Source of the DNA: JAFDVL01 sp043775925
GTDB lineage: Bacteria; Acidobacteriota; Blastocatellia; RBC074
Reading direction: 5' to 3'
Length of the DNA stretch: 17,920 nt
NCBI GenBank assembly: GCA_043775925.1
Contig: JAYVRW010000225.1
Coordinates: forward strand, 1-17,920
Positions 1-7,700 of the stretch are shown one piece after another. A program made the position numbers and the translations under genes. Under the pieces are notes generated by a model. The model saw nothing but the letters and a program-made list of their open reading frames with translations, did no database searches and was not told the DNA's origin. Positions within the stretch are counted from its first letter, which is position 1; every line of letters starts with the position of its first letter.

Positions 1-1299
1 AGTTATGGGTTTGATGGTAATGGCAAGCGTGTCAGGAAAGCGGAGAGCGGCGCAACGACTTACTCTGTTTACTCATCAGTGATCGGTTCTGCCGTCATGG
101 AAGTCGCTACAGCCGGAGTGCAACGCGCCTACGTCATGAACGGCGGTAGCGTGGTCGCGCAGCGCAATGCGGATGGACAGTTTTACTGGCTCCATACGGA
201 TCATTTAGGCAGCGGCAGGAAGATGACTGATACCTCTGGCACGATGACCTACAGAGCGGAGTTTGATCCGTATGGAAAACTGCTCTATGAATGGTCGCAA
301 GGCAATGTCGCCAACAGGAATAGTAAGAAGTTCACAGGCTACGAACGCGATACTGCAACAGGACTGGATTATGCACAGGCGCGGATGTACAGCAGCGAGT
401 GGGGACGCTTTATGTCGCCCGATCCGATTGGATATGGTAGCGTGGATAAGCTCAGTCCGAAAACCTTAAATGCCTATGCGTATGTTAATGGAGACCCTGT
501 CAATAAGTCTGATCCAAGTGGATTAACCCCCCGTGTTTTTTTTAATGGCTCAGACTATCCGAACCCATTAGCTCTGACTGGTGGTTATGCGGTAAATATT
601 GGAGAGATCATGCGCTGTCTATACACTTCGTACTTCGCGCAATTTATGAACAATGCTTATCAAGGCCCTACTGGTAGTAGCGGAGGAAATCAGAGCAGTC
701 CCAAATATCAAGAGAGCCCCAATAAATGGGTTATAAGGTTAGCAAATAAATTAATGGCAATGCCAGAACAGTGTAAAAATTTCTTTTTTGGGTCAGTTAG
801 TAAGGCTAACAATGAGTCTATCCTAGTTCGAACTAGTAAAATGGATATCGTAGACGTATATCATCAATTTCAAGGGCTAGGCATAAAAAATGAAGCTGAT
901 GGATTTTTACACAGTTCAAATGAGGGTGGTCTTGAATATCCTTATAATACTTGGACGTTCGGCAGATATTGGAAAGAAAATGGAAGGCCTGCAAAAGATT
1001 TTGCATTAACTGCCTTCTTACCAGGTCACGACGGTCGAGCTATGAATAGCATAATCTTGGGAGAACTGTTCTTTGAGACCTGGGCTCAAGACACAGACGA
1101 ATATGGCGACGGAACCTTGGAAGGAATGCAAGATAATATCCTTGCACATGAGTATATTGCTCATATCTTTTTAAATTCGAGCGATGTGGAGGTGGCAGCT
1201 TTGATTGGAGCTAGAGGAGGAAAGTTACGTGAAGGTCGAGGTATTACCGCGAGCAGTCAAATTACATATTTTATCAGGGACGGCTGTCGTGCCAACTAA
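1..1299 (+). CDS. Rhs-family polymorphic toxin, C-terminal part (5' truncated by window edge)
   Basis: The reading frame is open from base 1, so this is the 3' end of a longer rhs gene; the GTG at 79 and ATG at 97 are internal. The first part shows YD-repeat-like sequence (SYGFDGNGKRV) and then the conserved Rhs core end, with DHLGS, AEFDPYG, FTGYERD, LDYAQARMY, WGRFMSPDP and a final DPSG at about base 522. After DPSG the composition becomes AT-rich and the sequence variable, as expected for an Rhs toxin tip cleaved from the shell by the core's self-protease. The tip (about 255 residues) is unrecognised. It contains ILAHEYIAHIF near base 1147, an H-E-x-x-x-H arrangement reminiscent of, but one residue longer than, the HExxH zinc-protease motif. 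The stop TAA overlaps the Shine-Dalgarno of the next gene, implying translational coupling with a putative immunity gene. The Rhs core assignment is sure; the toxin activity is a guess. Confidence 0.9.
   Translation, partial: SYGFDGNGKRVRKAESGATTYSVYSSVIGSAVMEVATAGVQRAYVMNGGSVVAQRNADGQFYWLHTDHLGSGRKMTDTSGTMTYRAEFDPYGKLLYEWSQGNVANRNSKKFTGYERDTATGLDYAQARMYSSEWGRFMSPDPIGYGSVDKLSPKTLNAYAYVNGDPVNKSDPSGLTPRVFFNGSDYPNPLALTGGYAVNIGEIMRCLYTSYFAQFMNNAYQGPTGSSGGNQSSPKYQESPNKWVIRLANKLMAMPEQCKNFFFGSVSKANNESILVRTSKMDIVDVYHQFQGLGIKNEADGFLHSSNEGGLEYPYNTWTFGRYWKENGRPAKDFALTAFLPGHDGRAMNSIILGELFFETWAQDTDEYGDGTLEGMQDNILAHEYIAHIFLNSSDVEVAALIGARGGKLREGRGITASSQITYFIRDGCRAN
97..530 (+). repeat. Rhs core repeat, copy 1
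   Basis: This stretch of the main rhs gene is repeated at 2413-2845. The encoded core is nearly identical over about 140 residues, with one exact 29-base match (301-329 against 2617-2645). Such repeats allow recombination that swaps toxin tips. Confidence 0.85.
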
Positions 1300-1303
1300 G
1301 GAG
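1298..1303 (+). promoter_or_regulatory. Shine-Dalgarno overlapping the rhs stop codon
   Basis: AAGGAG begins inside the TAA stop of the rhs gene and lies 5 bases before the ATG at 1309. This fixes the start of the downstream putative immunity gene and suggests that toxin and immunity are translated together. Confidence 0.7.
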
Positions 1304-1308
1304 TATGG

Positions 1309-2259
1309 ATGACTAATTATTTTCGAATTTTCGTAATCAGTTTGTGTTTTTTAATATTCCTATTATTCGGTTTGTTATGGCGAAAAGAGCATAGTATACA
1401 ACCGCTTAATTTCCCTTTTGAAATAAAAATTAATGAAATTCCAAAAGGAGAACTAGGGCTAGAGATTCACGAAATTAAAGTTGCCTTGTCAAAAAAGTAT
1501 TATACCGAAGATAACTTAAAAACTCTTTTCAAGTATTTTTCAAATACATATCCTGATTTTAGCAAGACATTACGAGTCGAAGTATTCACCGACTCTTCAA
1601 AATTAAATCAAATTATAAAATTAGGTAGAGCTTACTCTTGTTTTAGCGAGGATGAGCGAAAGGAAATTACGTGCAACGAGGCAGTTTATTGGAGACAAGG
1701 AAATAGTATTGCTTCAACTACAGGCAGTTTCGAATATTTTACATTTAGACCGCTTATAGGGTCGCCAATTGATAAAATAGTAGTATTAAGCGGAACACTT
1801 GTGTTTAGAAAAAAGAAAATAATTGATGAATACCAACAATCATCAAATTTGATGGAAATCCGAGTGAAAGCTTATGAGTTAGATGGCGTGGTTCCAAAGG
1901 GAATTTATTATACCTTTGAAGGAATGAAAAAAGGATCACGTGAGTGGGAAGGTTTTTTAACTTTTCGTCAAGATGAATATATTCCTCCATCTGAAGCTCG
2001 TGTTCATATTCTCAATGAAAAGGTTTCATATGTATTTATGGGATGGCTTTTAGCTACAACAATCAATGGCGGTGAAAGTTGGTCGTATTGGAATGCTGAA
2101 TATGATTTGCCAAACTGGAAGTGTTGCGATACACGGTTAATTCAAGATGTTCAGATTAATCCGGATGGCTCTGGAGTCATGAGGCTTGTTTCTTCTAATG
2201 AAACACATTCATTGTTTTATACAAAAGATTATGGGGTGCACTGGGAATTGACTCAATAG
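1309..2259 (+). CDS. Membrane-anchored hypothetical protein, putative immunity to the upstream Rhs tip
   Basis: This 316-residue protein has one N-terminal hydrophobic segment at about residues 4-24 and no obvious signal-peptidase site, so it is probably anchored in the inner membrane with its body outside the cytoplasm. The body is unrecognised. Near the C-terminus two short stretches, TTINGGESW and YTKDYGVHW, resemble BNR/Asp-box hairpins (S-x-D-x-G-x-T-W), suggesting a small beta-propeller-like fold. It sits directly behind an Rhs toxin tip with an overlapping stop/RBS and is AT-rich like that tip, the usual arrangement for a cognate immunity gene. An exported immunity protein would imply that the toxin acts in the periplasm or at the envelope. 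The immunity role is inferred from position only. Confidence 0.75.
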   Translation: MTNYFRIFVISLCFLIFLLFGLLWRKEHSIQPLNFPFEIKINEIPKGELGLEIHEIKVALSKKYYTEDNLKTLFKYFSNTYPDFSKTLRVEVFTDSSKLNQIIKLGRAYSCFSEDERKEITCNEAVYWRQGNSIASTTGSFEYFTFRPLIGSPIDKIVVLSGTLVFRKKKIIDEYQQSSNLMEIRVKAYELDGVVPKGIYYTFEGMKKGSREWEGFLTFRQDEYIPPSEARVHILNEKVSYVFMGWLLATTINGGESWSYWNAEYDLPNWKCCDTRLIQDVQINPDGSGVMRLVSSNETHSLFYTKDYGVHWELTQ

Positions 2260-2262
2260 TAC

Positions 2263-2346
2263 TAAGCTGGAAAAGCTGAAATATTACAGCGCGAACCGCT
2301 TGAAGAGCGTCAACAATGGCACGTTGGGGAGCTACGGCTTTGATGC
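2263..2346 (+). pseudogene. 5' end of orphan Rhs cassette, out of frame with the rest
   Basis: Four bases after the stop of the preceding gene, Rhs-type sequence resumes in frame 2. It reads YYSANRLKSVNNGTLGSYGFD, typical of the last YD repeat before the core, and there is no start codon of its own that makes sense. The stretch is out of frame with the core that follows from 2344, because bases are missing near 2345-2360 relative to the copy at 1-60. This is the join point of an orphan (displaced) Rhs C-terminal cassette and is unlikely to be translated by itself. Confidence 0.6.
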
Positions 2347-2412
2347 GTCAGGAAGGCGGAGAGCGGCGCGACGACGTACTACGTCTATTCCTCCGTCATC
2401 GGCTCAGCGGTC

Positions 2413-2845
2413 ATGGAAGTCGCCAGCGCAGGCGTCCAGCGAGGGTATGTTATGAACGGCAGCAATGTCATAGCGCAAAGAAATTCTGATGGGAGTTTCT
2501 ACTGGCTGCATCAGGATCATCTCGGCAGTGGCAGGAAGATGACGGACACCTCAGGCACGATGACGTACCGTGCGGAATTTGATCCTTACGGGAAGCTTCT
2601 GCTGGAATGGTCGCAGGGCAATGTCGCCAACAGGAATAGTAAGAAATTCACCGGCTATGAACGTGATGCCGCGACGGGATTAGATTATGCGCAGGCGCGG
2701 ATGTATGGCAGTGAATGGGGACGCTTTTTGTCGCCTGACCCACTAGGCTTCGCTTCCGCGAATAAGAAGAGTCCGAAGAGCCTTAACCGTTACTCGTATG
2801 TCGAAGGAAATCCTGTCAATGCGATTGATCCGAGTGGAAATTTGC
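2413..2845 (+). repeat. Rhs core repeat, copy 2
   Basis: Direct repeat of the core at 97-530. Similarity ends at the DPSG codons around 2830-2840, after which the two tips are unrelated at the sequence level. Confidence 0.85.
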
Positions 2846-3375
2846 TCGCAAATCCTGACGAAGGTGGAAGTGCTTGTAGCTTCGGCTTCTGGGGAACTGG
2901 GTACGGAGATGGCTTTGGAAATTTCACCATCACTTGCGTATGGGGCAGCTTCTGGTCTTGTAGTATCCCGACTTATGGAGATAGCGGCGGTGGTGAGGAA
3001 CAAAAGCCGAAAGGTGTAAAATATTGGTACCCAACTCCTGACTGGTCTTCATTAATTAAAGGGAAGCTAAGTCAAAATAGTTTCCAGGATTTCATTAATA
3101 GCTGGATAAAAGGGGTTGAGAAAGAAACAAATACGAAGGCATATTTTCGAAGTATTGGTCGTGCACTATTGATAACAGATATTGTGTTGGATTTTGATGG
3201 TACTTACGATGGTGGTAATTATGGGGCAACCAATTCATTTGGCGGATCACCTAACGATGGTGCAAAAAATGGGAAAAGTGGAACAATCTATATATCGGCT
3301 GCATTGGTTGCTAGATTCTCGAGTCCAGAATATACAATATTTAACTCAACACGAGGCCAACGAATACTATTCTAG
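2413..3375 (+). CDS. Orphan Rhs core tip with variable C-terminal domain (frameshifted)
   Basis: This is the second copy of the Rhs core end. The frame is open from 2344 (VRKAESGATTY...) and the first ATG is at 2413. Residues 1 to about 142 closely follow the core at bases 97-525 of the upstream gene, sharing DHLGSGRKMTD, AEFDPYGKLL, FTGYERD and DYAQARMY. Identity collapses after DPSG, the classical boundary of the toxin tip. The tip is Gly/Ser-rich at first (about residues 143-200) and then has an alpha/beta-looking part, SGTIYISAALVARFSSPEYT. It stops at 3375, just as the overlapping frame 2 encodes HELLHIMGYH. The real protein almost certainly continued into that frame, so this product lacks its catalytic motif. 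As it stands it is an inactivated or silent toxin cassette; a sequencing error is the main alternative. Confidence 0.75.
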   Translation: MEVASAGVQRGYVMNGSNVIAQRNSDGSFYWLHQDHLGSGRKMTDTSGTMTYRAEFDPYGKLLLEWSQGNVANRNSKKFTGYERDAATGLDYAQARMYGSEWGRFLSPDPLGFASANKKSPKSLNRYSYVEGNPVNAIDPSGNLLANPDEGGSACSFGFWGTGYGDGFGNFTITCVWGSFWSCSIPTYGDSGGGEEQKPKGVKYWYPTPDWSSLIKGKLSQNSFQDFINSWIKGVEKETNTKAYFRSIGRALLITDIVLDFDGTYDGGNYGATNSFGGSPNDGAKNGKSGTIYISAALVARFSSPEYTIFNSTRGQRILF

Positions 3376-3550
3376 AGTACTACTTCATGAATTATTGCAC
3401 ATCATGGGCTATCATGGGTATTCACATGTTGATTATTATTTGGCTACAAAATACCTTGATCTAACTATAGAAGAGATGGCTATCATCGATAATAATGTTA
3501 GAAATACGGGTAAAGCGATGGATACCATTCTGAACAATCGTTGTAAGTGA
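3335..3550 (+). pseudogene. C-terminal metalloprotease part of the orphan Rhs tip, shifted into another frame
   Basis: Frame 2 here reads YLTQHEANEYYSRVLLHELL followed by HIMGYHGYSH, then about 45 further residues to the TGA at 3548-3550. HELLHIMGYH (from base 3386) matches HExxHxxGxxH, the extended zinc-binding motif of metzincin-type metallopeptidases, with a glutamate general base. Formally this frame is open from an ATG at 3182, but the sequence before about 3335 looks like an out-of-frame shadow. It directly continues the frame-1 tip that ends at 3375, so a single one-base insertion or two-base deletion between about 3325 and 3360 explains the break. No convincing start or RBS exists for independent translation. 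Restored, the tip would be a zinc-protease toxin of about 235 residues. Confidence 0.7.
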
Positions 3551-3568
3551 GTAATTTGAAGGATAATT

Positions 3569-4084
3569 ATGAATATCAAGAATTTATTTATCCAAATGAT
3601 ATTTACAATTGTAAGTATCATTGCGATTAACATTATTGGAACTGGGAGAGCTATGGCAATGGATTGGATGGGAATCACTCCTCTACACTCAACGAAAGAG
3701 GATGTTGAAAAGATACTGACCAATAGAACGAAAAGTACTGAGCGACATTCTTTCTATACATTGCCTGATAAGACAGTTCTAGTGATATGTGCGGATGAGC
3801 GTTGCTCTAAAATTGGCGACGATTCGTGGAATGTCAAAAAAGGAACGGTATTATTTATAATAGTTTCCACTAGACCAGCTATTAAAATAGGGGAATTAAA
3901 ACTGGACTGGGCTAAGTTCGAGAAGACACAAACTGATTTATCTGGATTGATTGAGTATAGAAGTAACGATTTAGGAATAACATTCGAAGCAAATTTTAAC
4001 AGCAAGACTCTCTCTGCTATTACTTACTATGCAAATAAGGAAGATTCCATAAAATTCACGTGTGCTACAAAAAAGAGTGATTGA
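3569..4084 (+). CDS. Exported hypothetical protein, putative immunity to the metalloprotease Rhs tip
   Basis: This 171-residue protein has an N-terminal signal peptide: lysine at residue 4, a long Ile/Phe-rich core, and a likely cleavage after AMA near residue 30. The mature part begins with DWMGITPLHSTKEDVEKIL, which I recall from a family of small exported proteins with a G(I/L)xPLxSTxxDVexlL start in Acidobacteriota; this was not checked. It contains two cysteines in VICADERC and a further one near the C-terminus. An AAGGA Shine-Dalgarno (about 3559-3563) precedes the ATG, 18 bases after the stop of the broken toxin tip. Position and export suggest an immunity protein that neutralises the toxin in the periplasm. 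The family may equally be a general exported protein, so the immunity role is inference. Confidence 0.75.
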   Translation: MNIKNLFIQMIFTIVSIIAINIIGTGRAMAMDWMGITPLHSTKEDVEKILTNRTKSTERHSFYTLPDKTVLVICADERCSKIGDDSWNVKKGTVLFIIVSTRPAIKIGELKLDWAKFEKTQTDLSGLIEYRSNDLGITFEANFNSKTLSAITYYANKEDSIKFTCATKKSD

Positions 4085-4104
4085 TTTAATGATATTTTTC
4101 TACC

Positions 4105-4290
4105 CCAAGTGGGAGTGGCGGCACGACCATCAATTTCACCATTGACCAGGCGGGCAATGGCACGAATGATCGTTGGCATTCACGATTGAGGTTTTCTGGA
4201 TTCGGGGGTTGATAATAAGCTGGAAATGCAACCCAACACGCTTATAATCGGCGCAACGCCACGATCCTCAATGAGAGCCTTTTCGGAATC
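4105..4290 (+). pseudogene. Decayed Rhs-like remnant
   Basis: No intact gene lies between 4085 and 4706, but this part looks like Rhs shell sequence in more than one frame. One frame gives SGSGGTTINFTIDQAGNGTN before a stop, and another, after several stops, gives AGNATQHAYNRRN. These resemble the FTxDxxxNR and YDxAGNxT patterns of YD-repeat proteins. GC content is also higher than in the neighbouring immunity gene. I read it as the remains of a further orphan cassette or shuffled Rhs segment. The evidence is short motifs only. Confidence 0.35.
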
Positions 4291-4452
4291 TGAGCAGAAG
4301 ACGAGGTAGACTGCCTCACTGATAACCACTGATCGCAATCAACCACCACATCGTCAATGATGGAGTTCCAATTTCCACCTTTCTTGAGAATTACCATAAA
4401 GGTGAGTTTTAGTATTTTTCCACTAGAAAAACCGAAGTCCCCTAAATAACTG

Positions 4453-4482
4453 TTGACAATTGTTAATCACAGTGTAACACTT
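4453..4482 (+). promoter_or_regulatory. Possible sigma-70 type promoter of the large secreted protein gene
   Basis: A perfect TTGACA -35 box at 4453-4458 is followed at 16-17 bases by a weak -10 (TAACAC or AACACT). It lies about 225 bases upstream of the chosen ATG at 4707, leaving a long leader. The rest of 4291-4706 shows no gene that I can support. The -10 is poor, so this is only a candidate. Confidence 0.3.
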
Positions 4483-4706
4483 ATTGCAGTTAATTGCGTT
4501 CACACTTCCGGCTTAATTTTGCCGAAGAAGATTTTGGATAAGCCGGCAGCTTACTCCCCCACTTTTTTTCAGCAATAACATTCATCACTGGATTGCGTTT
4601 AAGTTTACATCGTGTTTTTCGGGCAGAATTGTTCCGTTACATCACACGAAGTTGTACGATTTTAGTTAAGTGCTTTCAACTAACTAGCCCCTCAGTGGTT
4701 GATGTC

Positions 4707-7700
4707 ATGAAAAGACGTTCGGTGTTTTTCAGTGTTATGTTATCAGTGGTGTTGGTGATGCTGGTGGCTGAATTTTTCTCTGCTTCAAAAGCCGCTTTTA
4801 CAACACCTCTTACAGTTAATTTCAGTTTCCCTCTTACGACTATTGGCTCCTTACAAATTGAAGGGTCTGGAGTTCAGCAGGTATTCCGTTCTGGTTCTGT
4901 GCCAGCAAGTGGAATATTTTCAGGTCTTGACCCCAAAAACGGAATCGCACCTAGCGGGACAACTCTAAAATTTGTTTACCCTAATTCGGCACCCATCGTT
5001 GGAATAAATGATTTTGTCTATGCTGTGCAAATTACAAATCATACCAACTCTACTGGCCCTATTATTAACGCGGCCATCGGAAGCTGCTTAGAATCCAGCA
5101 TTACCAGTATCGGGTATATTGATGATTCTTCCGGGGCGGTAGTAAAACCATCCAGCATCGCTATTACTGGTGGAACGATTACGGCCACATTTATTCCAAC
5201 TATCGGAGTCAACCAAAAATCTGCGATCATTTTCTATACGTCACCCAGTCCTCCCAGTTTAGTGACGGCTTCTATTTTGGGAGGAAAAGGTGCTTCGACA
5301 ACTTCAATTAATTCTGATAAGAAACTCTATGGAGCTTGCCCGGTTGACCTGATTACCGACATCAAAGCTGGCTGCTCTATAGCAAGTCTTCCTGATACGC
5401 CTGTTACTGCAATTAGCGGTTCCATGGTGGCTTACAGGATTCTGGTCGAAAATTCCGGGACAACCACGCTTACTAATTTAGTAATCACTGAAGCTCTCAC
5501 AAATACGAATATTAATTCCCAGTTCCTGGTTGGAGGTCTTGCATTTACAGGAACTCTTCAACCGGGTGAAACTGCCGTAGCAAATTTCACCGAAACTGCG
5601 ACTACCAGTGGAACAAAAAATATCAACGTCGCTGGTGAATATGTTATCCCCAATCAGGATGGAACTCCGAGCAGTCAAACATTCCCGCTCCCCGGATCGA
5701 ATTCAATTCTCACTGACAGCATTAATGTCGCAGTCATTCAAGCGCCAAGTCTGACTTCTTCTTTCTCAATTTCTCCGGCAAATTTTATGACTTTGCCCCA
5801 GACCTTGACTTATTCGCTCAAGGCTACCAACACAGGCTCATCATCACTTTCCACCACTTTTGATCTTGATGCCAAACTGAAAGCATTATTAACCGCGCCT
5901 CCTTCAGGCGTAACAATTTCTTCCCCCGTGTCCTTCCCTACCGCCGCACAGACGATTGCGGCGGGAAGTATGAGAACACAACAGTTCACGATCACGGTGA
6001 ACACTTTAGCGGGATGGCAGGCATTAGCCGATGCGTTAGACCCGAAAAAATCAAGCAGCGAGCTGACCGTCAACGCCTCAATCGTCGGATTAAGTTCAAC
6101 CGTTTGCGGGATGGCAAACATGACACAAACCGTTCCAGCTTCAACCACCTTCACGCCACCTTGCAAGCTTGAGGCACTAAAAACAGTCGCCTGCGATTTA
6201 GGAACCGGTACACCCCCAAATAGCAATTTTTCAGCGACGGCAATTGTCCTCAAGAATTCAAGCGTTTATTACCGATACAAAGTCACGAATTCCAGCCTGC
6301 TGGATACGATCAATAATATCAATCTCACCGACCCCCTGCTGCCTGCCGTGGTTCCCATCGGAACGCTCGCGCCCGGTGAAATGAAAACCGTAGATGTGCT
6401 GGCGACGATGCCTGCCATTATCCCAGCCAATCTAACTATCACAGTGAACGGGGCCTGTGCGCAGGAAACCGTCGCAACTACGGCTCCGTCCGGCCTGGCA
6501 ATCGCAGAACCGGCGGTCGCTGCGAGCAAGACTGTGAACGGAAGTGTTGATCTCACCAATTATATTCCCGGTACTGAGCTAGTCTGGACATTAACGGCAA
6601 CCAATAGTGCCAGTAGTGGAATTCCGCTGAACCTGACTATTGATGATCCGATTTTGCGTGGAATTGCGGGCGTCACATTCAAACTTGGCAGCTCAAATGT
6701 GTCGCTTCCTTATACTGCTAACAGTGTTGCAGCCGGAGCTTCCGTCACCATCAAGGCTTCGGTCACATTTAACACGGCAAATGACTTCAAAGCAGTCGCC
6801 GGAATAGATGAAGTCCTGCGAAACACTGTTACCGTGAATGGGGTAATTGTTGGCAGCCTTTGTGGAAGACCTGATTTGGCGAAATTACAATCGAATGCTG
6901 TCAGCACAGTCCGGCTCTTCACGCCTCCGACCACTGAAATTTGTATTATTCGCACCTGTGAACCGAATTGTCCGCCACCGCCAGCCGGGAGTGAGCCTGC
7001 CATGAAAGCTCCTTTTAGTGATGATAAACCCGGATCGTTATTACTTTACAATTTGTATACGTCCAGTTCATCGGGCGATGCGGCACAAAATACGCGCCTC
7101 ACCTTAACGAATCTGGGGCCGAGTACCACGTTCGCACACTTATTTTTTGTAGACGGCGCTTCGTGCAATGTCTCCGATACCTTTGCTTGTCTTTCTCCCA
7201 ATCAAACTTCCTCATTTCTCGCTTCAGAAGTTGATCCGGGAGTCACCGGCTACGTCGTGGCTCTCGCGGTCAATGAAGAAGGCTGTCCGGTGAGTTTTAA
7301 TTATCTGATCGGCTCCGCCCACGTAAAATTTGCTTCCGGTCATTCAGCGCAACTGAATGCGCAAGCGGTCGCCGCGTTGTACAGCGGAGTTCTCAATAAT
7401 TGCACTTCAAGTATTTCTGAAACGGTGATTAAGCTTGATGGCATTGATTACGGCGAAGCTCCGGCGACTTTGGTGGCTGATACAATCTTTAGTCAAGCTG
7501 ACAAGCAATCCACGATGCTGATCGTCAATCCAGTGGGAGGCAATTTCAATTCACCCGATTCAGTCAAGACCATTGGAACTCTTTCCGGTCAGGTTTTTGA
7601 TGAGGCTGAAAAGGGCTATAGTTTTGTGGCTTCGGTCAATCGCTGTCAGTTGCGCGAAACGATGAGCGATAGTTTTCCCCGTATTCCGCTCCGCCTCTCT

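Noticed and set aside
3182..3334. First part of the frame-2 open frame starting at ATG 3182 as a real N-terminus
   Set aside because: The sequence (many Met, Val and Trp) looks like an out-of-frame shadow of the Rhs tip; only the part from about 3335 reads as a protein domain.
2263..4226. Shared 11-mer TAAGCTGGAAA at 2263-2273 and 4216-4226 as a possible recombination or attachment site
   Set aside because: It is short, and in the second place it is explained as part of a decayed AGNAT Rhs motif. There is no longer identity around it.
5810..6253. Minus-strand open frame of 147 codons inside the large secreted protein gene
   Set aside because: It is antisense to a well-supported coding frame, its product is low-complexity Ala/Val/Ser-rich with no domain, and there is no ribosome binding site. 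The same holds for the other antisense frames at 6269-6559 and 6710-7003.
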